From AP-15 sp963777435 (GTDB lineage: Bacteria; Pseudomonadota; Alphaproteobacteria; ATCC43930; CGMCC-115725): a stretch of DNA of 64,000 nucleotides. Each line of letters starts with the position of its first letter. The stretch's first letter is position 1. The DNA lies in NCBI GenBank assembly GCA_963777435.1, contig CAVZQT010000007.1, positions 100,568 to 164,567 of the forward strand. Reading direction: 5' to 3'. The position numbers and the translations under genes were made by a program. Shown one piece after another: positions 17,949 to 28,251 of this stretch. The notes beneath the pieces were generated by a model. It had not been told where the DNA came from and ran no database searches. It worked only from the letters and a program-made list of their open reading frames with translations.

Positions 17949-19002
17949 ATGAACATTAAGGACTTTGGCCAAGCGCACGGTCAGATGGCGCGGCTTTATA
18001 CGCTGGAACATGGCCAGCTCAGGGCCTGCATCACCGATTATGCCGGGGCGCTGGTTTCGCTCGAGAACTCCGGATCGCAATGATGTCCCGGGCCACGTGG
18101 TGCTGGGTTTTGACAATGTCGCGGGTTATGTCGAAAATCGCGGTTCGTTTGGCGCATTGCTCGGTCGCAACGCGAACCGCATCGCCGGCGGCTGTTTTGT
18201 CATCGACGGTACTGCCTACCAGCTCTCGCAAAACGAGGGCAAAAATACATTGCATGGCGGCACGGTCGGCTTTGGCAAACGGTTTTGGTCGGTCAAAGAT
18301 GCTTCTTCGCAGCATCTGACATTGTCGCTGACCAGCGCCGATGGCGATCAAGGCTTTCCCGGCGAAGTAACGGTTCAGGCGACATGGCGGCTCGACGAGT
18401 CCGGCCTCTCGTTGCTGTTCAATGCCGAGACGACAAAGCCCACCGTCCTGTCGTTGAGCGCCCATCCGTATTTCAACGTTAACGGACCCGCTGCGCGCGA
18501 TTGCCTCGACCACGAAGTCGAGATCTTTGCCGATGCGTATCTCCCGACCGACGAGGAACAGATCCCGACCGGCGAAATCCGCCCGGTGACGGGGTCACCC
18601 TTCGATTTCAGAAATCGGCAGCAGATCGGCGCGCGTATTCGCGAGCCGGATGAGCAGCTGCGGTTCGGCCGCGGCTATGACCATTACTATGTACTACCGG
18701 AGTCTCGCGATGGATCGGCCCGATTGGCCGCGCGGGCCCATTCGGCGGCCAGCGGCCGGGTTCTCGAAATTCTGACCACTCAGCCGGGCACGCAATTTTA
18801 CACCGGGAACAATCTCGACGGCTCGGCTCCGGGCCGTGGCGGTCTCTATCGCCAATCGGCCGGTTTCGCCTTTGAGCCCCAAGGCTTTCCAAACGCTCCG
18901 AACGAAGCGGGTTTCCCGAGCACGATCTTACGGCCGGGCGAAACCTATCGTCAGGAGATCGTCTACCGCCTCACCACCGATCGCCAGGGAGAACAGGGAT
19001 GA
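17949..19002 (+). CDS. galM: aldose 1-epimerase (frameshifted)
   Basis: Interconverts alpha and beta anomers of aldoses. The N-terminus from ATG 17949 (MNIKDFGQAHGQMARLYTL) reads to VSLEN, then slips one frame near 18065 and continues TPDRNDVPGHVVLGFDN as expected for the family. GSFGALLGRNANRIAGG, the catalytic His in LSLSAHPYFNVNG and the catalytic Glu in GFAFEPQGFPNAPN are all present. Length is normal for GalM. The stop overlaps the next SDR start (ATGA at 18999). Confidence 0.85.
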
Positions 19003-20051
19003 TTGTCGTCATCACCGGCGCCAGCGCCGGGGTTGGCCGCGCGACGGCATTGGAGTTCGCGGCGCGCGGCTACGACGTGGCAATCCTCGCGCGCAACGGG
19101 GAGCGGCTCGAAAGAGCGGCCAAAGAGATCCGCCAGAAGGGCGTGAAAGCCTTACCGATTGTCGCCGATGTCGCAGATTTCTCCGCAGTCGACAGCGCTG
19201 CAGGCCGGATCGAACAGGAGCTCGGCCCGATCGACGTCTGGGTCAACAATGCGATGACCACAGTATTTTCTCCAGTCGAGAAGCTGAAACCGGATGAGGT
19301 CAAGCACGCGACCGAGGTGACCTATTTGGGTCAGGTTCACGGGATGATGGCGGCGCTGTCGCGGATGCGGCCGCGCAATCGCGGCGTTATCGTCAACGTC
19401 GGTTCCGCCCTAGCTTATCGGGCAATACCACTACAATCGGTTTATTGCGGCGCCAAATTTGCGGTCCGCGGATTTACCGATTCATTACGCTGCGAGCTGC
19501 TTCATGACAACAGTGCCGTCAAGCTCGTCATGGTGCATTTGCCGGCTGTCAATACGCCGCAATTCGACTGGGCGTTGAACAAGACTGGCCAGCGGCCCCA
19601 GCCAGTGCCGCCGATCTTTCAGCCTGAAGTCCCGGCGCGCGCAATCGCCTTTGCCGCGGAAAACCCGGATAACCGCGAGATCTGGGTCGGATTTTCGACG
19701 ATCAAGGCGATTGTCGGCAACACACTGATGCCAGGGATACTGGACCATTACCTAGCTAAGAAAGGCTATAGCGGCCAGCTGACCGGCGACCCTTTGCCGC
19801 CGGACGCGCCGGCCAATTTGTTCGAAACCGTCGATGGCGATTATGGCGCTCACGGGCGCTTTGACGACAAGGCCCGCGCGGTATCGTGGGAGATGTTCAC
19901 GCGGCGACACCGCAACACGGCGATTGCCGCCGTTGCCGGATTGGCGGCGGTCGGCCTCTTAGGCCTGTTGCGGGCGCGCGGCGGGCCAAAATCGCAATCG
20001 ACCCCTACAAAAAATTCAGTATTTGGGCCAGCCGCCCGGCGAGTGGCGTAG
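18999..20051 (+). CDS. SDR-family oxidoreductase with C-terminal membrane segment
   Basis: 350 residues. NAD(P) site TGASAGVGRA (residues 6-15), VNNAMTT, catalytic Ser in VNVGSALAYRA and Y-x3-K in VYCGAKFAVRGF. After the core of about 260 residues an extension carries GYSGQLTGDPLPPDAP and a hydrophobic segment (AAVAGLAAVGLLGLL, about 315-330). It is a close paralogue of the minus-strand SDR at about 32 kb, which has the same extension. Translationally coupled to galM. Its last 36 bases overlap the convergent coxD end. Confidence 0.85.
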   Translation: MIVVITGASAGVGRATALEFAARGYDVAILARNGERLERAAKEIRQKGVKALPIVADVADFSAVDSAAGRIEQELGPIDVWVNNAMTTVFSPVEKLKPDEVKHATEVTYLGQVHGMMAALSRMRPRNRGVIVNVGSALAYRAIPLQSVYCGAKFAVRGFTDSLRCELLHDNSAVKLVMVHLPAVNTPQFDWALNKTGQRPQPVPPIFQPEVPARAIAFAAENPDNREIWVGFSTIKAIVGNTLMPGILDHYLAKKGYSGQLTGDPLPPDAPANLFETVDGDYGAHGRFDDKARAVSWEMFTRRHRNTAIAAVAGLAAVGLLGLLRARGGPKSQSTPTKNSVFGPAARRVA

Positions 20052-20301
20052 TCGGTGAAGCTCAGCCCATAAAGAAACAGCAGCCAGAAAAAGCCGCTGC
20101 CGGCGAAGACCCATTTCAGCGAGGGCGCGCCCTTCAGCCGCATGAACAGCACAAACAGGATCGAGGCCTGGGTCGCGGCGATGCCAAATTGGATCGCCGG
20201 GGCGATAAGCTCCGAGTCCCAAGAAAGGCGGTCCCGATGCTGATCCCGGTCAGCAGAATCAGCACCAGCCAGGCGACGACATGAACAGCCGTCCGGGTCA
20301 T
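20016..20301 (-). CDS. cytochrome c oxidase subunit IV-like protein (frameshifted)
   Basis: About 94 residues. The start at ATG 20301 gives TAVHVVAWLVLILLTGISI; a shift near 20230 leads to QFGIAATQASILFVLFMRL, AGSGFFWLLFLYGLSFTDY and, after a second shift, GGWPKY and stop at 20016. Three helices, small size and position after coxC fit a bacterial subunit IV (CoxD/CtaF type). Last gene of the act-cox cluster. Confidence 0.65.
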
Positions 20302-20330
20302 GCTTAGCGTCGCTCTTCATGCTGCCGCTC

Positions 20331-20982
20331 TCATGACCGTCCTACCAGGTAGATCGCCGGAAACAGAAAGATCCAGACCGTATCGACAAAGCTCCAATAC
20401 AGCCCGACGACCTCGAGCGGCGCATAATAGGCGGGGGTGATCTCGCCGCGTCGGACCCGCCACAGCAGCATGGTAGAGAACGAGACCAATGCCGATCGAC
20501 AAATGGATCGCATGCAGCCCGGTCGCGACAAAGTAGAAAACCCAGAACAATTCGCCGGCCGGAGCCTCGCCCGGCTTCATCACGAAGTTGACAGCCGGGA
20601 CGACGTTGTCGCTGGTAGTCGAGACGAATACTCGTAGCCCTTGACCCCGAGAAAGACATACTCCGAGCAATGCGGTGGCGATCAGCCAATAAACCATCGC
20701 GCGGCGCCGCCCTCGGCGGCGGCATTGATCGCCAGCACCATCGTCAGACTGCTGGTCATGATCAGCCCGATATTGACGCTGCCGCACCACAGCACCGCGT
20801 CTTTGGCGGCCTCGGCAAATTCGTGCGGATAGGTCGTCGCGATAGAGAAAATAGGTGAAGAGCAGCGCACCGAAAAACAATGTCTCGGTGGTGATGAACA
20901 CCCACATCCCGAGCTGGGCGGTGTCGCCCTGCTGCGCGAGGTTGGCATATTGGATTTCCGGCGTGATCGTCCGGCTATGCAT
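20331..20982 (-). pseudogene. coxC: cytochrome c oxidase subunit III (several frameshifts)
   Basis: Pieces in three frames: LGMWVFITTETLFFGALLFTYF, WLIATALLGVCL, GELFWVFYFVATGLHAIHLS (the conserved 'TGLHxxH' of subunit III), and YYAPLEVVGLYWSFVDTVW followed by FPAIYLVGRS and stop at 20331. Start ATG 20982 lies inside the last codons of coxA. Integral membrane subunit that stabilises subunit I. Shifts fall between conserved blocks without losing any, which argues against decay. Confidence 0.8.
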
Positions 20983-22625
20983 GTTTGACGCCGTCCTGGG
21001 TCGTATAACTGCCGTCGACCGGATTGTAGGAATAGGGCCCGAGCTTTACGACCGGGGTCCGCTCCAAATTATGGTCGGGCGGCGGCGAGGGGGTGGTCCA
21101 TTCGAGACCGGTTGCGCCCCAGGGATTGGCATCGGCTCGCCTGCCCCAGATCAGCGACCAGCCGAGATAGAACAATGGCAGCGACATACGCGACCGCAAG
21201 GATCGAGGCCCCGGCGGAGGAAAGCACGTTCCAGGATTGCCATTCCGGCGGATAGGTATAGTACCGCCGCGGCATACCGAGATAGCCGAGAATAAATTGC
21301 GGGAAAAACGTCAGGTTGAAGCCGACAAAGGTCAGGATCGCGGCAAACCGCGCCCACATCTCAGGATAAAAACGGCCGGTGATTTTTGGCCACCAATAAT
21401 GCAATCCGCCAAAGAACGCACTGACCGTGCCGCCGACCATGATGTAGTGAAAATGCGCGATGACAAAATAGGTGGCATGCAACCTGCACATCGATGCCCA
21501 GGGTCGCGAGCATGAGCCCCGTCAACCCGCCGATCGTAAACAGCAGGACGAAACCAAGCGCATAAATCATCGGCGCATCGAAAATGATCGCAGCCCTTAT
21601 GCAGACTTACCGTCCAATTGAACACCTTGATCGCCGACGGCACCGCGACGAAATAGGTCATCAGCGAGAAGACGACTGCCGGAATAAATCGAAATACCGG
21701 CGACAAACATGTGGTGCGCCCAGACGAAAAAGCTGAGGATCGCGATCGACATCAGCGCTATCGTCATGCCCGCTATAGCCAAATATCGGGCGGCGCGCAT
21801 AGCAAGTAATCAGCTCGCTGACGACACCCATTGCCGGCAAAATCATGATGTAGACGGCCGGATGGGAATAAAACCAGAACATGTGCTGCCATAACAGCGG
21901 ATCGCCGCCGCGCTGTGGATCGAACAAACCGACCCCGATAAAGCGCTCAACCGCCAGCAGAAACAGTATCCATCGCCAAGACCGGCGTGGCTGTCAGCAT
22001 GACGATGCTGACAGCGTAAATACCCCAGACGAACGAGCGGCAGCCGCATCCAGGTCATGCCCGGGGCGCGCAAGCGGTGTATCGTCACAACAAAATTGAG
22101 CGACGTCATGATCGATGAGAAGCCATTGATGAATATCGCCATTGCTGCGGTGAAAACATAGCCGTTTGCGTACAGAGTCGAATAACGGGGTGTAGAAGGT
22201 CCACCCGGTATCGACCCCGCCCATCACCAAGGCATAAAGCAGCACCAGTCCCGAGAGATTAAAGACGTACCAGCTGCGCCAAATTAATCCGAGGGAACGC
22301 AAGATCATGCGCGCCGATCATCAACGGAATAAAGAAATTGCCGAGCGTCATCGGGATCGACGGAACCAAAAAGAACCATACCATCACAACGCCGTGCATC
22401 GTGAACATGCGGTTGTACACCGATGGGCTGCAAGCAGGCCCTCCGGCGTCGACAGGTTCAGCCGCATCAAGCGTCGCGGCAGCGCCGCCGATAAAAAAGA
22501 AAAATGTGATCGACCCAAAAAACAACAACGCGATGCGCTTATGATCGCTGAGTCAGCAGCCATGATGCGATCGTGTTCTCTTCGGTGGCGTAATTGGTCG
22601 GCAGATTGATGGCGATCGTGCTCAT
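20975..22625 (-). pseudogene. coxA: cytochrome c oxidase subunit I, A2-type haem-copper oxidase (many frameshifts)
   Basis: All haem-copper motifs can be found, but spread over about eight frame segments: MFTMHGVVMVWFFLVP (haem a His), MFWFYSHPAVYIMILP (CuB His and crosslinked Tyr), WAHHMFVAGIS (CuB His pair), VIAHFHYIMVGG (haem His residues), then WWPKITGRFYPE and a C-terminus ending VKHA at 20975. In helix VI the D-channel glutamate form GHPEVY is replaced by YSHPAVY, the signature of A2-type oxidases. Start ATG 22625 overlaps the coxB stop (ATGA). Reduces O2 at the membrane. No block is missing, so sequence error is likelier than decay. Confidence 0.85.
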
Positions 22626-23569
22626 TGCGTTCCCCTCTGGCTGCCGAGCGATTGGATGTAGGCGACCAGCTTGAACAACTCCTCCTCGCTGAGCTGCCCA
22701 GAAAAGTCCGGCATGATCGGCGGGTAACCGGCGACGATTTGAGATTCGCGGCATTAAGATGCAAGTCGCGGATGTAGCGTTCGTCCGCTCTGACCGTCGA
22801 GCCGTCCTGCAAATGCACCAGGCTGCCATAGAGGCCCACCAAATCGAGGCGCGTGAACCGTGCTGTTGGCGCCGTGACAGCCGCTGCACCCGTGTTGGCG
22901 AAATAACGCCTCGCCTTGTTGCGCCAGCGATTGATTGACCCCCTGCTCGGTCAGCCAGCGGGCGTAATCCGCCGGCTTCATGACATAGACTTCGCCCTTC
23001 ATCGTCGCGTGCTGAGTGCCGCAGTACTGGGTACATTCGAGCTTATAGGTGCCGGTTTTTTCTGCCTTGAACCAAATCGTTTCGTAGGTGCCGGGCACAA
23101 CATCGTGTTTGATGCGGAAGGCAGGAATAAAAAAACTGTGGATCACGTCCTGCGACGCCATCACCAAGCGGATCGTCTTGTCGACCGGGATGTGCAGCGC
23201 ATCAATTTCGCGCTGGCCGCCGGGATGCTGCAACTTCCACATCCACTGTTTTGCGACCACATAGATTTCGATGTCGCCGGGCGGCGATTTGAAGAGCCAG
23301 ATGTAGACCGACGCTCCCCAGACGAACAGTACCAGGAACATAACAAAGGTTGCGATCGTCCAACCGACTTCCCAATGCCAGGTTTTTTTAATTAGATCGG
23401 AGCGTGAGGCGGTACTGCCGCCGCGATAACGGACGCAGAATGTCAGCATCATGCCGACAACCATCGCCATGATCAGGCCGCAGAGCCCGAGTTCGGCGAT
23501 GTAGAGGTTGTTGACGACAACCGCGTTGAGAGCGGCGGTGCGCGGCCAGAACGGGACCCAGTGATACAT
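22622..23569 (-). CDS. coxB: cytochrome c oxidase subunit II with fused cytochrome c domain (frameshifted at 3' part)
   Basis: Starts at MYHWVPFWPRTAAL (ATG 23569). Two membrane helices (about residues 18-45 and 62-88) lead into a periplasmic CuA domain with VIHSFFIPAFRIKHD and the complete CuA site CTQYCGTQHATM. After this comes a haem c motif CSGCH near residue 240, so the subunit is caa3-like. The frame shifts near 22840 and again near 22745, then reads AGYPPIMPDFSGQL and GSQRGTQ to the stop at 22622. It accepts electrons, presumably from ACIII, and passes them to subunit I. Confidence 0.87.
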
Positions 23570-23576
23570 TGCGGCC

Positions 23577-24368
23577 CTAGCCTTGGCCTCGCCGCCGGAT
23601 AATGGCGACAACAATGGTAAGAGCGGTCACGCCGGCGGCGATATTGCCGGCCATCAACGCCGCCATGACCGGCACCGTGAAACGGCCGAGCGGCGCCCCC
23701 TCGATATGGCACAGCAAAACCAACCGCTCGAACGTAGTTAATGTTTCGCCCTGCGCGGCGCCGGCAAGCCCGGCGCGCAGATCCGCGCTGCCTGCGCCGA
23801 CCCCGAAGATATAGCGGCTGATCCTGCCATCCGGGCCGGCGAGGATAAACCCCGCAGGATGGATGTACTGGCCGATGTCGGGATCGTAGCGGTATGGAAA
23901 GCCGATCACGTCAGCGATCCGCCGCACCGACGCGGCATCGCCGGCTAAGAAATGAACCCCTTGGGCTGCTTTCTGATGACGATAGCTCGCGAGGTATTTC
24001 GCTTTCGCCTTGGCGTTGTCAGCCGGGGTGTCGCGCGGGTCGATGCTGATCGCGAGCATTTGGAAGTCTTGGCCGGCGTCGACCGGCAATGCATTGAGCG
24101 CCGTAAAGAGACCGGAGAGCGTTATACCGCACAACGACTTGCAGCGCAGATAATCGAGCACGACGATGACGGGCCTGCCGGTGAAGTACGCGCCGAGCTT
24201 CACCTCTCGGCCGTTTTCGTCGACGAGGCTTGCGGCCAGCGGCAGCTCCGCCCCCGGGTGCGGGTGAAACGCAAAGCCTGCAAGATTGTCCTTCGAGTAC
24301 GCCGATGCGCCGGCGGTCGGCGCGATAATTGCCATCGCCAGAACGAGAATCGGGACGGCGAAACTCAC
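23577..24368 (-). CDS. SCO1/SenC copper chaperone with C-terminal membrane anchor
   Basis: 263 residues. A signal peptide (FAVPILVLAMAIIAPTAGASA) precedes a thioredoxin-like SCO domain. Copper ligands: the Cys pair in LRCKSLCGITLSG (CxxxC, about residues 75-79) and His in YIHPAGFIL. A hydrophobic C-terminus (VMAALMAGNIAAGVTALTIV) suggests a membrane anchor. It delivers copper to CuA of CoxB. The start overlaps the previous stop by ATGA and coxB follows after 7 bases. Confidence 0.9.
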   Translation of the reverse strand: MSFAVPILVLAMAIIAPTAGASAYSKDNLAGFAFHPHPGAELPLAASLVDENGREVKLGAYFTGRPVIVVLDYLRCKSLCGITLSGLFTALNALPVDAGQDFQMLAISIDPRDTPADNAKAKAKYLASYRHQKAAQGVHFLAGDAASVRRIADVIGFPYRYDPDIGQYIHPAGFILAGPDGRISRYIFGVGAGSADLRAGLAGAAQGETLTTFERLVLLCHIEGAPLGRFTVPVMAALMAGNIAAGVTALTIVVAIIRRRGQG

Positions 24369-24739
24369 GGCTGCCTCTTTGGAAAGCCTTCGACCCCTTG
24401 AGCCGCAAGCTTCTTCATCGCCTGCTCGATCGGGATGTGGACAATCCCTTTCTGCTTGTCGATCCAGTAATAATTATTAAGCCGACTTTCCTCGGAGAGG
24501 CGGAAGGTCACCAAATCCTGTTGCGGATTGACCTGCAGCTCCGGCGCGGGAGGGCGAACCTCCAGCCGGCGGCTGACATCGGATGCTGCCTGCGGATAGA
24601 CCCACATCATGACTAGTGGTGCAATGACCAGGAAAATGAACGTGCCGAGATAAACCAAAGCCACTGGTTTGAGCGGCCAGTCCTCGCGCTCATATTCGGT
24701 ATGAGGATTGTTTTCTCGGACCTGGCTCAGTTCAGCCAT
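24365..24739 (-). CDS. small single-helix membrane protein of the act-cox cluster
   Basis: 124 residues. One membrane helix (LVYLGTFIFLVIAPLVMMWV, about 29-48) and a periplasmic tail with NNYYWIDKQKGIVHIPIEQA and MKKLAAQGVEGFP. The last motif resembles short helix-anchored proteins found with ACIII or cox genes in other proteobacteria, but I know no assigned function. It overlaps actF (8 bases) and sco (ATGA), so it is fully embedded in the operon. Could be an accessory subunit or assembly factor. Confidence 0.7.
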   Translation of the reverse strand: MAELSQVRENNPHTEYEREDWPLKPVALVYLGTFIFLVIAPLVMMWVYPQAASDVSRRLEVRPPAPELQVNPQQDLVTFRLSEESRLNNYYWIDKQKGIVHIPIEQAMKKLAAQGVEGFPKRQP

Positions 24740-25845
24740 GGTTCGCCGCCTTCCACACCGGCGAGCCGCCTGGGTTCAAACGCGGGCCGTAACGCAGCGC
24801 GGACCCAAACAGCAGCACCATCGGCCCGCCCAACGCGAGGATTGCCGCGGCGTCGAGCCAGAATGGGCCGGCATGGGCGAATACCGGCAGCACCAGCCAC
24901 CATTTGTCGGCCACGCGGCTGATGATGATCAGCAAGCAAATAACCGCCACGATGCTGCGGCTGCGTTTGCTCGGCCGCCAGATCAATACAAAAAACGGTG
25001 CGACAAAGCCGAAACCGATCGAGATATGGAGAGCGGCCCGCCAGACCCCGTGATTGCGCAGCAGATACCAGGGAATTTCAGATTTGAGATTCTCCTCCCA
25101 AATGATCAGAAACTGCATGAACTCGACATAGGCCCAAAAGATCGTCGTCGCGAGAAGGATCGCAGCCAAATCGGCGAGGTGATCCCGCCGCTTTCCAACG
25201 GCAGGCCCGCCAACGGCGATAACCAGCAGGACCATCGCGAGCCCGGTGTTGAACCAACTCGCGCCAACCGAATAGGAAAAAATCGACGACCAGAATGCGG
25301 GTTGCAGCGACATAATCCAGTCGATCGAGGCAAAACCGGCGGAGAACGCCAATACCGTAAGCCCAACTCCGCTGATCCACGATAGACCCGGTGATATCGG
25401 CGCCGCCTCCTCGCGCGGGGCCCACAGCACGTAAGCGGCGAGCAGGTTCCACAACACGACGTAAATCGCGTAGCGCAGATAAAATCCGGCGGAGTTCAGA
25501 TAAAACGTGTTGCCGAGGCTGGGCGCCGGGTGGGTCCAGCTGTAAAGAGCGTGGAGTCCGACGAAGGCGGGGATCCCCGCCAGGGTCGCGAGCGGCATCG
25601 TCACCGACGGCCGCCTCGAGAACTGGACGCGCTGTCGCCATCCATTCGCCGCCGCTCAGATCGTGCACCATGACCAGAGAGACGCCAGCGAGCGGCAGAC
25701 CCAGCCAAAACAGATATGTGCAAAGCCAGGCGCGAAAAAAACCGGTCGGGTCGATGAGAGCCCCAACGATGCAGCCGGCCACGCCGATAACCAGTGCAGT
25801 CAGTGCGATCAGGCTTAGATCGCGCCAGAGGCGGTTGTCAGTCAT
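24732..25845 (-). CDS. actF: ACIII subunit ActF, NrfD-like membrane protein (one frameshift)
   Basis: Quinol:cytochrome c oxidoreductase membrane subunit. Start ATG 25845 (MTDNRLWRDLSLIALTAL) overlaps the actE stop (ATGA). The first about 75 residues are in one frame, then a shift near 25610 leads to PLATLAGIPAFVGLHALYSW and the rest. Conserved features: LGNTFYLNSAGFYLRYAIY, SIDWIMSLQPAFWSSI, FWAYVEFMQFLIIWEENL and HISIGFGFVAPFFVLIW. Ten or so helices are expected. With ActC it forms the membrane arm where quinol is oxidised. Confidence 0.85.
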
Positions 25846-26357
25846 TCGAGCGACTGCCGTTTGTCCGCCGGCACGTCGGCGAGCCGGGCATTCTCGCTCG
25901 CTTGCAACGCCCTGATATAGGCGATGATGGCCCAGCGGTCGGCAGGCGCCACGCGGGCCGCATAGGGATACATGGCCCCGTATCCATGGGTGATCACGTC
26001 GTAAAAATGCTGGTTCGGCGCCTTTATCAGATATTCGGCGAAATACGACGGCGGATGTGGGAAGCCGCGCTGTACGATCATCCCATTGCCGTCGCCGACC
26101 CGGCTGTGACATGGTGAGCAGTAGATGTCGAAGCGCTGCTGACCACGCTCGAGCAACGCTATCGTCACGGGCGGGGGCGGCGGCTGAGTGAGAGGCTCGT
26201 CGCGGGCGATGGTGTCGGGCGGCGGCAGGGCAGGCCAGTCGACTTGCGCCCCATAGGGGACTTGAAAGCCGTACCGCTTCGGCTGGTTTGCCATGTTGTC
26301 GCAAGCCGCCAATCCCAGAGCCAAGCTCGCAGCAGCGATGATCGCGAGGTGCTTCAC
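25842..26357 (-). CDS. actE: ACIII subunit ActE, monohaem cytochrome c lipoprotein
   Basis: 171 residues. Lipobox LAAC with Cys19 after a hydrophobic N-terminus, so a lipid-anchored periplasmic protein. Haem c motif CSPCH at residues 80-84, likely Met ligand in HGYGAMYPYA. The C-terminus APADRWAIIAYIRALQ is the usual cytochrome c end helix. Carries electrons from the ActA/ActB side towards the oxidase. Overlaps both neighbours by ATGA-type junctions. The frame is intact. Confidence 0.92.
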   Translation of the reverse strand: MKHLAIIAAASLALGLAACDNMANQPKRYGFQVPYGAQVDWPALPPPDTIARDEPLTQPPPPPVTIALLERGQQRFDIYCSPCHSRVGDGNGMIVQRGFPHPPSYFAEYLIKAPNQHFYDVITHGYGAMYPYAARVAPADRWAIIAYIRALQASENARLADVPADKRQSLE

Positions 26358-26888
26358 TCCGGCACCTCAGCGACGTGTTCGGCGCCAAAACGCTCGAAGA
26401 CGCGGCGCAGATGACCCGGTTCAAAGCTTGGATCGCGCGCCTCGACGCACAACACAAAACGATCGACCGAAGCGCGCCCGAATGCCTCGGCGTTGAAAAT
26501 CGGATGGTAAAGGCGCGGCAGACGGCACGACGCCAACAGCGCGAACAAGCCCGCCGCGATCGTGACCAGCAACATAAATTCGAAGGTTCCCGACGATAAA
26601 CGCAGGCCAGCTGTTGTGCGGGCGCCCGCCGACATTGATCGGGTAGTTGAGCGCTTCGTCCCAGGCCTGGATGAAATAACCCCAGGCGCCGCCGACCGCC
26701 GCGGCGCCAAACATAATTAACGGCAGCATCACCTCCCGCCGCGGCCGCAAGACTTGGTCGAGCTCTTTAACCGGGTAGGGGGTGTAGGCCTCGATGGCGC
26801 GAAACCCCAACGAACGCAGATGCTGTGCCGCGTCCTTGATCGCCTCCGGCCGGTCGAAGACGCCGATGATGCCGAACGTCTCGGTCAC
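26354..26888 (-). CDS. actD: ACIII subunit ActD, DUF3341 membrane protein (one frameshift)
   Basis: Start GTG 26888 overlaps the actC stop (GTGA). FGIIGVFDRPEAIKDAAQHL and YTPYPVKELDQVL are typical DUF3341; then a helix (LIMFGAAAVGGAWGYFIQAW), the 'YPINVGGRP' loop and, after a shift near 26585, a second helix (FEFMLLVTIAAGLFALLA) and LYHPIFNAEAFGRASVDRF. Two-helix structural subunit of alternative complex III. About 177 residues, normal length. Confidence 0.87.
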
Positions 26889-28251
26889 TTCGATCTCTCT
26901 TCTTCGATAATCTCGCGCACCTCCGACATCGAAACGATCGGCACAAATCGCAGAAATAGAAAGAACAGGGTTAAGAACAGCCCGATTGTGCCGGCCAGCG
27001 CAGCCCAGTCCCACAATGTCGGAAAATAGAAACCCCAATACGATGGCATGTAATTATAGCTCAGGCTCGGGATCACGATCACAAAGCGCTCGAGCCACAT
27101 GCCGACGATGATGCCAGCCGATATCACGAATAGCAGGATCTCGCTGCGACGCACCGCCGGCAGCCACAACAATTGCGGAATGATGACATTGAGCGTGATT
27201 TTTCCCCAGTAACAGCCGGCGTAGAAACCGAAGATGCGAGCAAAGAACTGGGTGCGTTCAGCCACGTCGCTGCCGTAAATCGGCCCAAACGCCTCCCAAA
27301 GATAGGCGTAGGCGAGCATTACGCTCGCCGACCAGCATGACCTTGGCCAGCGCATTGAGATGATATGCGGTAATGATGCCCTGCAGGCCGTAGCCGCGGC
27401 GCACCAGAATAGTAAGCATCACGATCAGCGCGACACCGGATATCACCGCGCCGAAGAAGAAATAAGGCGGGAACTGGGTCGAATGCCAGCCCGGCGTGAG
27501 CCCGCCAGCAAAATCGAGCCCGACCACGCTGTGCACCGAGATCACCATCGGCGCCATGATCGCCGACATGATTGCGTATACGGTCTGCTGGTTTCGCCAA
27601 TGGCGCGCCGAGCCACGCCAACCAAGCGCCAGAACCCCGTAGAACGATCTGCTTGCCACCGGGTTTTTGCCAGATCGCGCACGGTCGCGAGATCCGGCAG
27701 CAATCCGGCGTAATAATACATGATCGACATCAGGATGTAGCAGAGCAGGCAGATAAAGTCCCACCACAGCGGGCTGCGCACCTGCGGCCAAACCCCCATC
27801 ACATTCGAATACGGGAATAGCCAATAAAATAAACCCTGCCGGCCCAAATGCATGATCGGCATCAGCCCGGCGCAGGGAGCTGCCGACAGCAGCATCGATT
27901 CGGCGATGCGATTGGTCGCCGACCGCCACGGCGAGCGGGTTAAGAAAAACAAGGCCGAGACGATCGTGCCGCCGCTCGCCAGCGCGATCCACCACACGTA
28001 TTCGGCGATCGCCAAACCCCAGGCGACTGGGATATTAACGCCCCAACTGCCGATGCCGTTGATGAACAGCCACGCCATCTGCACGACCAGGACCAGCAAC
28101 AGCGTCACAGCAATCGCCAAACCCGATCCACCACCACAGCGGCGTCTCGGGCCTCAAAACGCGGTTGCTGACCTCCTCGCTCAACGAGCGCAAGGTCACG
28201 CCCGGCCCGGACGACCGGCGCTTCCGCCGGAAGGTCGATCAGGGCGGTCAC
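26885..28251 (-). pseudogene. actC: ACIII subunit ActC, NrfD/PsrC-like membrane protein (several frameshifts)
   Basis: Start GTG 28251 overlaps the actB stop (GTGA). The first 17 codons are followed by a shift to VTLRSLSEEVSNRVL and PETPLWWWIGF, then another to VTLLLVLVVQMAWLFINGIG. Later blocks: WWIALASGGTIVSALFFLT, IMHLGRQGLFYWLFPYSN, WDFICLLCYILMSIMYYY, VVGLDFAGGLTPGWHSTQFP, and a last block ending IPSLSYNYMPSYWG. This is the quinol-binding NrfD-type subunit with about ten helices. All blocks are present in the right order across four or more frames. Confidence 0.85.
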
